From Sulfurimicrobium sp963741495 (GTDB taxonomy: Bacteria; Pseudomonadota; Gammaproteobacteria; Burkholderiales; Sulfuricellaceae), in assembly GCA_963741495.1 (NCBI GenBank), contig CAVUID010000007.1, positions 186,001-250,000 on the forward strand: a stretch of 64,000 nt of DNA. Reading direction: 5' to 3'. The translations under genes were made by a program, and so were the position numbers. The notes below the pieces were generated by a model. That model was given only the letters and a program-made list of their open reading frames with translations, was not told the DNA's origin and ran no database searches. Positions 27,290 to 35,743 of this stretch are shown piece after piece. The stretch's first letter is position 1. Every line of letters begins with the position of its first letter.

Positions 27290-28553
27290 CGTCCAGCCAC
27301 TGGCGAGTACGGCCGTTGCCCAGGTGTTTGCCGGGCGCAACCTGAATCTGGTGCTGCAGGCAACATTCGAGCGAAATGACAAGCTGACTCCCCAGCAACG
27401 CGCCCTTCTCCAGGATTTGAGCTATGGCACGCTACGCCATTACGGCCCGCTGCAGGCTATTCTTGCCCGGCTGCTGCAAAAACCGCTGCAGGATGAAAGC
27501 ATTCGCTGCCTGTTGCTGGTAGCGCTTTACCAGTTGGCTTACACCCATACTCAGCCGCATGCGGTGGTGGATCATGCGGTCAAATCAACCCAGTTGCTGC
27601 GCAAGACGTCTGCCAAAGGGCTGGTGAATGCGGTTCTGCGAAACTTTCTTCGGAGCAGTGAGCGCTTGCTGACAGAGGCGTCCGCGACAGACGAAGGTCG
27701 TTTTTCCCACCCCCAGTGGTGGATTGACAAGCTGCGCCGCGATTATCCACAGGGATGGGAGCAAATGCTGGCGGCCGGCAATCAGCATCCTCCCATGACT
27801 TTGCGGGTGAACCGCCGCAAGGCCAGCGTAGAGGGCTACTCGCAGCAACTCGCCGAGGCCGGGATTGCTGCTCGTGCGGTGGGGGCGTCCGGCATTCTGC
27901 TGGAGCGCCCACTGGCGGTCGACAAGTTGCCCGGCTTCAGCCAGGGGCTGGTTTCGGTTCAGGATGGCGGCGCGCAGCTTGCTGCAAGCTTCCTGGATAT
28001 TAAGGATGGCATGCGGGTGCTGGATGCCTGTGCCGCGCCAGGCGGCAAGACTGCGCATATGCTGGAGTTGGCTGATGTGGCGTTGACCGCGCTGGATCAC
28101 GATACCCGGCGCTTGCAGAAGGTGGAGCAGAATCTGGCCCGTCTCGGCTTGCACGCCAAATGTGTGGCTGGCGATGCTTCGCAGCCATCACAGTGGTGGG
28201 ATGGGCAAGCATTCCAGCGCATTCTGGCGGACGTGCCGTGCAGCGCTTCTGGCGTGGTGCGGCGCCATCCTGACATCAAATGGCTACGTCGTGAGAGCGA
28301 TATTGCTCAGTTTGCCGGGCAGCAGGCGCTTATCTTGGATGCTTTGTGGCATTGCCTGGAGCAAGGTGGTAAATTGCTGTACGTTACCTGTTCCGTATTT
28401 GCCGAAGAAAATCAGCAGCAGATCAAGGCTTTTTTGGCGCGCCATGATGACGCCCGACTTTTACCTTTGGCGGATAGTGTGGAGCAGGGTCTGCAACTAC
28501 TACCCGATCGTGAACATGATGGCTTTTATTACGCCCTTCTTGCCAAAATCTAG
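27282..28553 (+). CDS. rsmB: 16S rRNA (cytosine967-C5)-methyltransferase RsmB
   Basis: This enzyme methylates C967 of 16S rRNA. The 423 residues have an N-terminal NusB-like RNA-binding domain (about 1-140) and a SAM domain with DACAAPGGKTAHMLE near 247, DVPCSASGVVRRHPDIKW near 318 and the catalytic YVTCSV near 372. The apparent start is TTG at 27282, inside the htpX remnant; no ATG is available near the family start. The remnant's translation may now feed ribosomes to it. Confidence 0.95.
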   Translation: MRDVQPLASTAVAQVFAGRNLNLVLQATFERNDKLTPQQRALLQDLSYGTLRHYGPLQAILARLLQKPLQDESIRCLLLVALYQLAYTHTQPHAVVDHAVKSTQLLRKTSAKGLVNAVLRNFLRSSERLLTEASATDEGRFSHPQWWIDKLRRDYPQGWEQMLAAGNQHPPMTLRVNRRKASVEGYSQQLAEAGIAARAVGASGILLERPLAVDKLPGFSQGLVSVQDGGAQLAASFLDIKDGMRVLDACAAPGGKTAHMLELADVALTALDHDTRRLQKVEQNLARLGLHAKCVAGDASQPSQWWDGQAFQRILADVPCSASGVVRRHPDIKWLRRESDIAQFAGQQALILDALWHCLEQGGKLLYVTCSVFAEENQQQIKAFLARHDDARLLPLADSVEQGLQLLPDREHDGFYYALLAKI

Positions 28554-29094
28554 CATCCTGCGCCTGTTTGTCATGTTGCTGTTTTGCATGGCGGCGAGTG
28601 TTCGTGCGGAAACCGGGATCCTGGTCAAGACCGCGGAGCTGGACATGGTGGATGAGGTTTACCAGCTCAAGGCAGACGTTGAGCTGAACTTCAGCCAGGC
28701 GGTCGAGGATGCACTGAATAAGGGGATTCCGCTCAATTTTGTAGTTGAGTTCGAGCTGAATCGCCCGCGCTGGTACTGGCTGGATGAAACGATTTCCAGT
28801 ACCCAGCGGCAGCTGCGCATCAGCTATCACGCCCTGACAAAACAGTATCGCTTGCAGCATCAGGAGCAGCAAAGGAGCTTTGCGTCCCTGGCCGAACTCA
28901 AGAGCGAACTGGGCCATATCCAGGAATGGCGAGTGGTGGAGCGGGCCCAGCTCAAAAAACGTTACAGTTACGAGGCACGGCTGCGGATGAAGCTGGATGC
29001 GTCCCAATTGCCCAAACCGCTGCAGGTAAACGCGCTGGCATCCAAGGACTGGAGCTTGGAGTCAGAATGGTTTAACTGGACGTTAACGCCTTGA
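28516..29094 (+). CDS. DUF4390 exported protein
   Basis: This is a 192-residue secreted protein with a signal peptide (SSILRLFVMLLFCMAASVRA, processed near residue 31) and a single beta-rich DUF4390 domain. It lies in the usual place between rsmB and an NtrY-like kinase and overlaps the rsmB 3' end by 38 bases. ATGs at 28516 and 28519 are equivalent start choices. Its function is unknown; conservation next to ntrYX suggests a link with that envelope-sensing system, which is inference. Confidence 0.85.
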   Translation: MMAFITPFLPKSSILRLFVMLLFCMAASVRAETGILVKTAELDMVDEVYQLKADVELNFSQAVEDALNKGIPLNFVVEFELNRPRWYWLDETISSTQRQLRISYHALTKQYRLQHQEQQRSFASLAELKSELGHIQEWRVVERAQLKKRYSYEARLRMKLDASQLPKPLQVNALASKDWSLESEWFNWTLTP

Positions 29095-29101
29095 ATTTTA
29101 G

Positions 29102-31231
29102 ATGAAATATGTAGTCTTTCTGGCGGTTTCACTTGGCACGGTTCTGCTGTTTCTTCTCTCCCGCGCCAGTAGCAACACCGCCGCTTTTTCCCAGAACTAC
29201 ACCCTGCTGCTGGTGCTCAACCTCGGTGTCGCGCTGGCATTGATGGGTTTGGTGGGTTACCAGCTATGGGTGCTGTGGAAAAAGCTCAAGCAGCGCGTTT
29301 TCGGCACCAAGCTGACGCTTCGCCTGCTGTGGATGTTCGCGCTCATGGCGCTTCTGCCGGGCGCGCTGGTGTATGGCGTGTCGGTTCAGTTCCTCAACAA
29401 GAGTATCGAATCCTGGTTCGACGTGCGCGTGGATAATGCGCTTGAAGGCGGCCTGAGCCTGGGCCAGAGTGCGCTGGAAAATCTGCTCCTGGATCTGGTT
29501 AAGAAGGGCGAGGTGATGGCGCTGTCACTGTCTGACGATCCTGTGAGCGAACATCTGACCCAGCTGAATCGCCTGCGTGAACAGGTTGGGGTGCAGGAAG
29601 CCGCGTTGTTCAGCTCGAGGGGCAAGGTGCTGGCCATTTCCGGCGGTGAAAACAGCAGTTTGCTGCCAGACATGCCCAGCGCGTCTGTTATGCGCCAGGT
29701 GCGCCAGCAGCAGCCGTTCAGCGTGATTGAGCCGATTGCCGGGAAGGGGCTGTATTTGCGCGTGGTGGTGCCCGTCAATGTCCTTACCCTGAGTGAGGAC
29801 ATGCGTATTCTGCAGCTGCTGCAACCGGTGCCCAAACGACTGGCCAGTGATGCGGAAACGGTGCAGGCTGTATATCGCGACTATCAGGAGCTTTCTTTTT
29901 CCCGTCTCGGCCTAAAGCGCATTTACGGTATGACCTTGACGCTGACCCTGTTGCTGGCGCTGCTATCGGCCATCGCCCTGGCCTTTGTGCTGTCGCAGAA
30001 ATTGTCGGCGCCTCTGGGTTTGCTGGCGGAAAGCACGCGAGCTATTGCCAAGGGTGATTTTACCCAGATCAACCCGGTGCAGAGCCGGGATGAGCTGGGC
30101 GCCCTGACCCTGTCATTCAACCGTATGACGCGGCAACTGGCGGATGCGAGCGCAGCGGTGGAGAAAAAACAGCAGCAGCTGGAAGCGGCCAAGGTTTACC
30201 TGGAAAGCATCCTCGCGCACCTCTCATCCGGGGTGCTGACTTTTGACGAAAAATTGCACCTGCGCGGCGCCAATCCGCGGTCTGGCGAGATTCTGGGCTC
30301 GGATTTGAGTGCCATGCGCGGCTTGCCTCTGCTCTCCTGGGGGGGCCGCGACATTGTATTGCAGCCGCTGGCACAAGCAGTGGCGCAGCAGTTTGATGCG
30401 TCCGATACCAAGGAATGGCAGCAACAGATGGAGTTCGCCAGCGGTGCCGGCAATCAGGTGTTGCTGGTGCGCGGCACTCGTTTGCCAGGGGCGGTGGACA
30501 ATGGCTATGTCGTGGTATTCGATGATATTACCCACCTGTTGCAGGCGCAGCGTGATGCGGCATGGGGTGAGGTGGCACGGCGGCTGGCGCATGAGATCAA
30601 GAACCCTTTGACGCCAATCCAGCTTTCTGCCGAGCGCCTGGAGCACAAGCTGGCGGACAAGTTGAGCGCAAGTGATGCAGAGGTGTTGTCACGCTCCACG
30701 CATACCATTGTGAATCAGGTTGCAGCGCTGAAAGGCATGGTGGACGCATTTGCAGAATATGCGCGTTCACCCCAGCTCAATCTGGCGCGCCTGGATTTGA
30801 ATCGGCTGGTGCAGGAAGTGCTCACGCTGTACGAGTCTTCGAGCGTGCATATCGATGTCACTCTGGCGCAGGATCTGCCGGCAGTGAATGGGGATGCGGC
30901 TCTGCTGCGCCAGGTCATGCATAACCTGATGCGTAATGCCGAGGATGCGCTGGTTGATCAGCCTCAGGCAGAGATCAGGGTGCGCACCGAACGGGTGGAT
31001 GGATCCTCGGTGCGCTGGTCGATTGAGGATAATGGTAAAGGGTTTCCGGAGGCACTGATGGGACGTTTGTTCGAGCCTTATGTCACTACCAAGTCAAAAG
31101 GCACGGGTCTGGGTCTGGCAATCGTGAAAAAAATCGTGGACGAACATCAGGGACGGATACTGGTACAGAATATTGAACCGCACGGGGCGCGGGTATGCAT
31201 CCAGTTGCCGTGCGCAGGAGAAATGAGCTAA
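29102..31231 (+). CDS. NtrY-like sensor histidine kinase
   Basis: This is a membrane sensor kinase of 709 residues. Four hydrophobic helices lie near 5-22, 33-55, 75-97 and 280-303; the long periplasmic part is between the last two. A HAMP domain (about 303-355), a PAS-like segment (about 370-480), the HisKA motif ARRLAHEIKNPLTP with the phosphorylated His near 497, and the ATPase boxes (HNLMRNAEDAL, EDNGKGFPE, GTGLGLAIVKKIV) follow. All catalytic motifs are intact. Its stop overlaps the ATG of the response-regulator gene. The stimulus is unknown. Confidence 0.93.
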   Translation: MKYVVFLAVSLGTVLLFLLSRASSNTAAFSQNYTLLLVLNLGVALALMGLVGYQLWVLWKKLKQRVFGTKLTLRLLWMFALMALLPGALVYGVSVQFLNKSIESWFDVRVDNALEGGLSLGQSALENLLLDLVKKGEVMALSLSDDPVSEHLTQLNRLREQVGVQEAALFSSRGKVLAISGGENSSLLPDMPSASVMRQVRQQQPFSVIEPIAGKGLYLRVVVPVNVLTLSEDMRILQLLQPVPKRLASDAETVQAVYRDYQELSFSRLGLKRIYGMTLTLTLLLALLSAIALAFVLSQKLSAPLGLLAESTRAIAKGDFTQINPVQSRDELGALTLSFNRMTRQLADASAAVEKKQQQLEAAKVYLESILAHLSSGVLTFDEKLHLRGANPRSGEILGSDLSAMRGLPLLSWGGRDIVLQPLAQAVAQQFDASDTKEWQQQMEFASGAGNQVLLVRGTRLPGAVDNGYVVVFDDITHLLQAQRDAAWGEVARRLAHEIKNPLTPIQLSAERLEHKLADKLSASDAEVLSRSTHTIVNQVAALKGMVDAFAEYARSPQLNLARLDLNRLVQEVLTLYESSSVHIDVTLAQDLPAVNGDAALLRQVMHNLMRNAEDALVDQPQAEIRVRTERVDGSSVRWSIEDNGKGFPEALMGRLFEPYVTTKSKGTGLGLAIVKKIVDEHQGRILVQNIEPHGARVCIQLPCAGEMS

Positions 31232-32493
31232 TGAACACCAATCAGATCCTGGTGGTGGATGATGAAGCAGGAATCCGCGAATTGTTGCGCGAAATTCTGG
31301 AAGATGAGGGTTATCAGGTCAAGTTGGCGGAAAATGCCACCGCTGCACGCGAAATTCGTGCGCAAGGCCGCCCCGAGCTGGTGTTGCTCGATATCTGGAT
31401 GCCTGACAGCGATGGCATAACATTGCTCAAGGAGTGGGCAAGCGCGGGCCTCTTGACCATGCCGGTCGTGATGATGTCCGGCCACGGAACGATAGACACA
31501 GCTGTCGAGGCCACGCGCATCGGCGCATTTGATTTCCTTGAAAAACCGATCGCCTTGCAGAAGCTGCTGGCAACGGTCAAACGTGCCCTGACGCGTGGCG
31601 AGGTCGAGGTTCACAACGATCTTGGCTTGTCCAGTCTGGGCAAGAGCCCCGTGGTGCGGGAATTCGAGCAAAGGCTTGAACAGGTGGTAAATCTCAGCAC
31701 GCCTCTTCTGCTTTTGACCGAAAGAGGCGGCGGCGCGGAGCTGTGCGCGCATTTTTTACATCGCCCCAATACCCCCTTTGTCGCACCGGAAACCACGGCC
31801 TGGCTGACGGGCGAGCCGCTGGACGTGTTGGAACAGGCCCGCGATGGCGTGCTGTTCGTGGCAGAAATCGCCACGCTTAACAAGCAGGAGCAAAAAGGAC
31901 TGTTGTTCGTGCTGAGCAAGCTGGAGAAAAGCAACGTACGTCTGGTGTGTGCAGCGAGCGATACTTTGCCTACCATGGTGGAACAGGGCGAATTTGATGC
32001 CGGGCTTTACCAGGAGCTGAGCGGGTTGACGCTGAGCATGCCGTCATTGCGTGATCATCGCGAGGACATTCCCGACCTGGCCAATCGCATACTTGCAAAA
32101 TACGTGGAATCGAAAGAGGCGCCGCCGCGCCATTTCAGCGTTGCCGCGTTGAATGCGCTGCGCAACGACAACTGGCCGGGCAATCTGGCGCAACTCAATA
32201 ATGTGGTGAAAACCCTGGCACTGACCAGCCTGAATGAAGAAATTTCGCATCAGGATGTGAGCCGCGTGCTGGCCCAGTTCGGTCCTGCCGAATCTGTTGA
32301 TGAGCCGTTGGGCCTGCCGCTGGATATGCCCTTGCGAGAGGTGCGGGATATTTTCGAGCGAGCCTATTTCGAGCACCATATTGCCAAGGCGGGAGGCAAC
32401 ATGAGCCGGGTGGCAGAAAATGTCGGCCTCGAACGCACCCATTTGTACCGCAAGCTGAAACAATTGGGCATGAAGTTTTCCCGCAAGGAATAG
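31231..32493 (+). CDS. NtrX-like response regulator with degenerate AAA+ domain
   Basis: This 420-residue regulator has an intact receiver (acidic pair Asp10-Asp11, phospho-acceptor Asp54 in LVLLDIWMP, and a Lys in EKPI near 107) and a C-terminal Fis-type helix-turn-helix (MSRVAENVGLERTHLYRKL). The central domain aligns with sigma-54 activators but lacks Walker A (LLLLTERGGGAEL instead of GxxGxGKE), the GAFTGA loop, the acidic Walker B (LFVAEIA) and the arginine finger (LYQEL instead of LYYRL). It therefore probably cannot hydrolyse ATP or remodel sigma-54 polymerase. The ATG at 31231 overlaps the kinase stop. Confidence 0.88.
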   Translation: MNTNQILVVDDEAGIRELLREILEDEGYQVKLAENATAAREIRAQGRPELVLLDIWMPDSDGITLLKEWASAGLLTMPVVMMSGHGTIDTAVEATRIGAFDFLEKPIALQKLLATVKRALTRGEVEVHNDLGLSSLGKSPVVREFEQRLEQVVNLSTPLLLLTERGGGAELCAHFLHRPNTPFVAPETTAWLTGEPLDVLEQARDGVLFVAEIATLNKQEQKGLLFVLSKLEKSNVRLVCAASDTLPTMVEQGEFDAGLYQELSGLTLSMPSLRDHREDIPDLANRILAKYVESKEAPPRHFSVAALNALRNDNWPGNLAQLNNVVKTLALTSLNEEISHQDVSRVLAQFGPAESVDEPLGLPLDMPLREVRDIFERAYFEHHIAKAGGNMSRVAENVGLERTHLYRKLKQLGMKFSRKE

Positions 32494-32563
32494 CAAGCTG
32501 CTGGCTGTCTGGTTATTAAAGGCATAAAATTCCTCTTTTCCCTTCTTTCCAGGTCTTCCACCC

Positions 32564-33940
32564 GTGAAAATCGTGATCCTTGGCGCTGGCCAGGTGGGTG
32601 CTTCCGTAGCAGAAAATCTGGTACGGGAGTCCAATGATATTACCGTCGTGGATATCGACGCGGCCAAGCTGCAGAATCTGCAGGACCGCTTCGATCTGCG
32701 CACAGTGCATGGCTTTGGCTCTCATCCCTCGGTATTGCGCCAGGCCGGTATTGAAGATGCTGATATGCTGCTGGCGGTAACGCAGAGCGATGAAACCAAC
32801 CTGGTGGCTTGCAAGCTGGCCGCAACGCTATTCAATACACCCACCAAAATTGCACGGATTCGTTGTGCCGATTACCTCCAGCAGAAAGAGATCATCTGTT
32901 CTGCGGAGAATTTTGCCGTGGATTACATCATCAGCCCGGAAGAAGTGCTGACGGATTATATTTACAAGCTGATCGAGTATCCGGAAGCGCTGCAGGTGCT
33001 GGATTTTGCCGACGGCAAGGTCAAGCTGGCAGCAGTCAAGGCTTTCCAGGAGGGGCCGCTGGTAGGACACGAGCTGCAGTATCTGCGCAAGCATATGCCG
33101 CACATTGATACGCGCGTGGCAGCGATTTTCCGCAAGGACCGCCCCATCATTCCTGAAGGGAATACGGTGATCGAGGTGGAAGATGAGGTGTTTTTTGTCG
33201 CTGCGGCTGAAAATATTCGCCTGGTCATGCGCGAAATGCGCAATCTTGACAAGGCTGCAAAGCGGGTGATGATCGCCGGCGGCGGCAATATTGGCCGGCG
33301 ACTGGCCAGTAGTCTGGAGCAGCGTTACCAGGTCAAGTTGATCGACCACAACAAGAAAAATAGCGAACGCCTTGCCGCCGAACTGGATAGCACGCTGGTT
33401 CTTTGCGGCGATGCAACCGACCCGGATCTGCTGCAGGCTGAAAATGTCGAGGACATGGACGTGTTCTGCGCGCTTACCAATGATGACGAAATCAATATCA
33501 TGTCCGCCCTGCTCGCCAAGCGCATGGGCGCGCGCAAGGTCATCGCCCTGATCAATCGCAGCGCCTACGTGGACCTGGTGGAAAGCGGCCGCATCGACAT
33601 CGCAATTTCGCCTGCTCAGGCCACTATCGGCAGCCTGCTAGCTCACGTGCGGCGCGGCGACATGGCGGTGGTGCATTCCTTGCGCCGTGGCGCGGCAGAG
33701 GCGCTTGAAGCGATTGCCCATGGCGATGCCAAAACCTCAAGGGTGGTGGGCAAAAGCGTGGAACAGATCGACCTGCCACGCGGGGCCACCATTGGCGCCA
33801 TTGTGCGCGGTGAGCAGGTCATCATTGCGCACCACGACACGGTCATCGAGAGCGAGGACCATGTCATCCTGTTCGTGGTCAACAAGCAGATGATTTCCAA
33901 GGTCGAGAAGCTGTTTCAGGTCGATATCGGCTTCTTCTGA
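32564..33940 (+). CDS. trkA: Trk potassium uptake regulatory subunit TrkA
   Basis: This is the cytoplasmic NAD(H)/ATP-binding gating ring of the Trk potassium system. The 458 residues contain two RCK units, each with a Rossmann motif (ILGAGQVGASVAENL at the start; IAGGGNIGRRLASSL near 233) and TrkA-C domains. The start is GTG at 32564. Its stop overlaps the trkH ATG (TGATG). Confidence 0.96.
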   Translation: MKIVILGAGQVGASVAENLVRESNDITVVDIDAAKLQNLQDRFDLRTVHGFGSHPSVLRQAGIEDADMLLAVTQSDETNLVACKLAATLFNTPTKIARIRCADYLQQKEIICSAENFAVDYIISPEEVLTDYIYKLIEYPEALQVLDFADGKVKLAAVKAFQEGPLVGHELQYLRKHMPHIDTRVAAIFRKDRPIIPEGNTVIEVEDEVFFVAAAENIRLVMREMRNLDKAAKRVMIAGGGNIGRRLASSLEQRYQVKLIDHNKKNSERLAAELDSTLVLCGDATDPDLLQAENVEDMDVFCALTNDDEINIMSALLAKRMGARKVIALINRSAYVDLVESGRIDIAISPAQATIGSLLAHVRRGDMAVVHSLRRGAAEALEAIAHGDAKTSRVVGKSVEQIDLPRGATIGAIVRGEQVIIAHHDTVIESEDHVILFVVNKQMISKVEKLFQVDIGFF

Positions 33941-35397
33941 TGAACAGGTTTTTCCCTATTGCGCATGTGCTGGGCATGGTCACCATGCTGTTCAGCCTGA
34001 CCATGCTGGCGCCACTGACGCTTTCCTGGTGGCTTCAGGATGGCGCGATGGCAGCCTATGACGAGGCCATTGCCACGACCTTTCTCGCCGGCCTGCTGGT
34101 CTGGTGGGCAACCCGCCATGCCAAACGCGAGCTGAAAATCCGCGATGGATTCCTTCTGGTGGTCTTGATCTGGTCCTCTCTTGCTGCTTTTGCCACGATT
34201 CCCCTGATGGTTTACATCCCCGAGCTGAGTTTTACTGACGCCTATTTCGAAACGATTTCCGGCCTTACGACCAGTGGCGCGTCGGTATTGTCGGGGCTCG
34301 ATAGCCTGCCCCCCTCGATCAACCTCTGGCGGACGGAGCTGGTCTGGCTCGGGGGCATGGGCCTGATCGTCTTGGCTGTAGCCGTGCTCCCGCTTCTCGG
34401 GATTGGTGGCCGGCAGCTCTACAAGGCAGAAACGCCGGGGCCAATGAAGGATAGCCAGTTGACGCCGCGCATCACGGAAACGGCAAAGGGGCTGTGGCTG
34501 GTTTATGCCGGCATTACCGTGGCCTGCATGCTGGCATTTCGCTGGGCCGGGATGAGCTGGTTCGATGCCCTTGTCCACGCTTTTTCTACCATGGGCCTGG
34601 GCGGATTTTCTTCGCATGATGCCAGTTTTGAGTATTTCAATTCACCGACGATTGAAGCTGTTGCCATTGTTTTTATGCTCATTGCCGGGATTAATTTTGC
34701 CTCTCATTTCATGGCCGTGCGCAGCAAAAGCCTTGCGCCATACCGGCATGACCCGGAAGCCCGGCTGTTTTTGGGTGTGATTCTGGCAAGTGTGGTGGGG
34801 CTTGCGGCCTACTTGCAGATGATGGGCGTGTATCAGGATTTCATGACGGCGTTGCGTTACGCGGCGTTCAATACGGTATCGGTTGCAACCACTACCGGCT
34901 TTGCCAATACGGACTACAATTTGTGGCCAGCTTTCGCGCCACTGTGGATGCTCTTTCTGTGCAGCTTCGTCTCCAGTTCCGGATCGACCGGTGGCGGCAT
35001 CAAAATGATCCGTGCCCAGATCCTGTACAAGCAGGTGTACCGGGAAATGAAAAAATTGCTGCACCCCAATGGCGTCATGCCCACCAAGCTGGGTGGCCTG
35101 GTGGTGCCGAACAAGATTATTTATGCAGTATTGGCTTTCCTGTTTATCTATATCGCAAGTATTGTTTCCCTGACGCTGATTCTGACCGCCTCCGGGCTGG
35201 ATGTGATTACGGCTTTCTCCGCGATTGTGGCCATGATCAACAATACTGGCCCAGGGCTGAACCAGGTGGGACCGGCGACGAACTACGCGGTATTGACCGA
35301 CTTTCAGACCTGGATTTGTACCTTCACCATGCTGCTGGGACGGCTGGAGCTGTTTACCCTGCTGATTCTTTTTACCCCCGCTTTCTGGCGCAAATAA
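33940..35397 (+). CDS. trkH: Trk potassium channel subunit TrkH
   Basis: This is the potassium-translocating membrane subunit. The 485 residues hold about ten to twelve membrane helices organised as four pore repeats; selectivity-filter-like segments are recognisable as TISGLTTSGAS (near 107), FSTMGLGGFSS (near 217), TVSVATTTGFAN (near 318) and MINNTGPGLNQVGP (near 435). It forms an operon with trkA. Confidence 0.96.
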   Translation: MNRFFPIAHVLGMVTMLFSLTMLAPLTLSWWLQDGAMAAYDEAIATTFLAGLLVWWATRHAKRELKIRDGFLLVVLIWSSLAAFATIPLMVYIPELSFTDAYFETISGLTTSGASVLSGLDSLPPSINLWRTELVWLGGMGLIVLAVAVLPLLGIGGRQLYKAETPGPMKDSQLTPRITETAKGLWLVYAGITVACMLAFRWAGMSWFDALVHAFSTMGLGGFSSHDASFEYFNSPTIEAVAIVFMLIAGINFASHFMAVRSKSLAPYRHDPEARLFLGVILASVVGLAAYLQMMGVYQDFMTALRYAAFNTVSVATTTGFANTDYNLWPAFAPLWMLFLCSFVSSSGSTGGGIKMIRAQILYKQVYREMKKLLHPNGVMPTKLGGLVVPNKIIYAVLAFLFIYIASIVSLTLILTASGLDVITAFSAIVAMINNTGPGLNQVGPATNYAVLTDFQTWICTFTMLLGRLELFTLLILFTPAFWRK

Positions 35398-35404
35398 GGA
35401 TTTC

Positions 35405-35737
35405 ATGACGACAGCCATCATTCAGAATCTGGAAAAAATACTGGCGGCAGGCAAGGATAGCGCGTTGCTGCGCTTCAGCCTGGGCGGCGAATACCTCAAG
35501 GCGTCGCAAGCTGATGCTGCGGTTACCCATCTGCAGCACGCGGTAGATCTTGATCCGGCATATTCTGCCGCCTGGAAGCTGCTGGGCAAGGCGCTGCTGG
35601 CTGCTGGGCGAAAAGTGGAGGCGCTTGCCGCATATCGTCAGGGCATTGAGGTTGCCGAAACCCGGGGCGACAAGCAGGCGGCCAAGGAAATGACGGTCTT
35701 TGCCCGGCGTATCGAGAAGGAACTGGGCGCGCCCTAA
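35405..35737 (+). CDS. Small tetratricopeptide-repeat protein
   Basis: This 110-residue soluble protein carries about two TPR units (ALLRFSLGGEYLKASQADAA and AWKLLGKALLAAGRKVEALA regions) and a basic C-terminal helix. It lies 7 bp after trkH and is convergent with polA. No partner can be named; the same small TPR gene is common next to trkH in related bacteria. Confidence 0.8.
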   Translation: MTTAIIQNLEKILAAGKDSALLRFSLGGEYLKASQADAAVTHLQHAVDLDPAYSAAWKLLGKALLAAGRKVEALAAYRQGIEVAETRGDKQAAKEMTVFARRIEKELGAP

Positions 35738-35743
35738 AGAGCC

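Noticed and set aside
31195..31230. Earlier start for the NtrX-like regulator
   Set aside because: It would overlap the kinase coding region by 37 bases; the receiver domain begins at 31231 with a TAATG junction.
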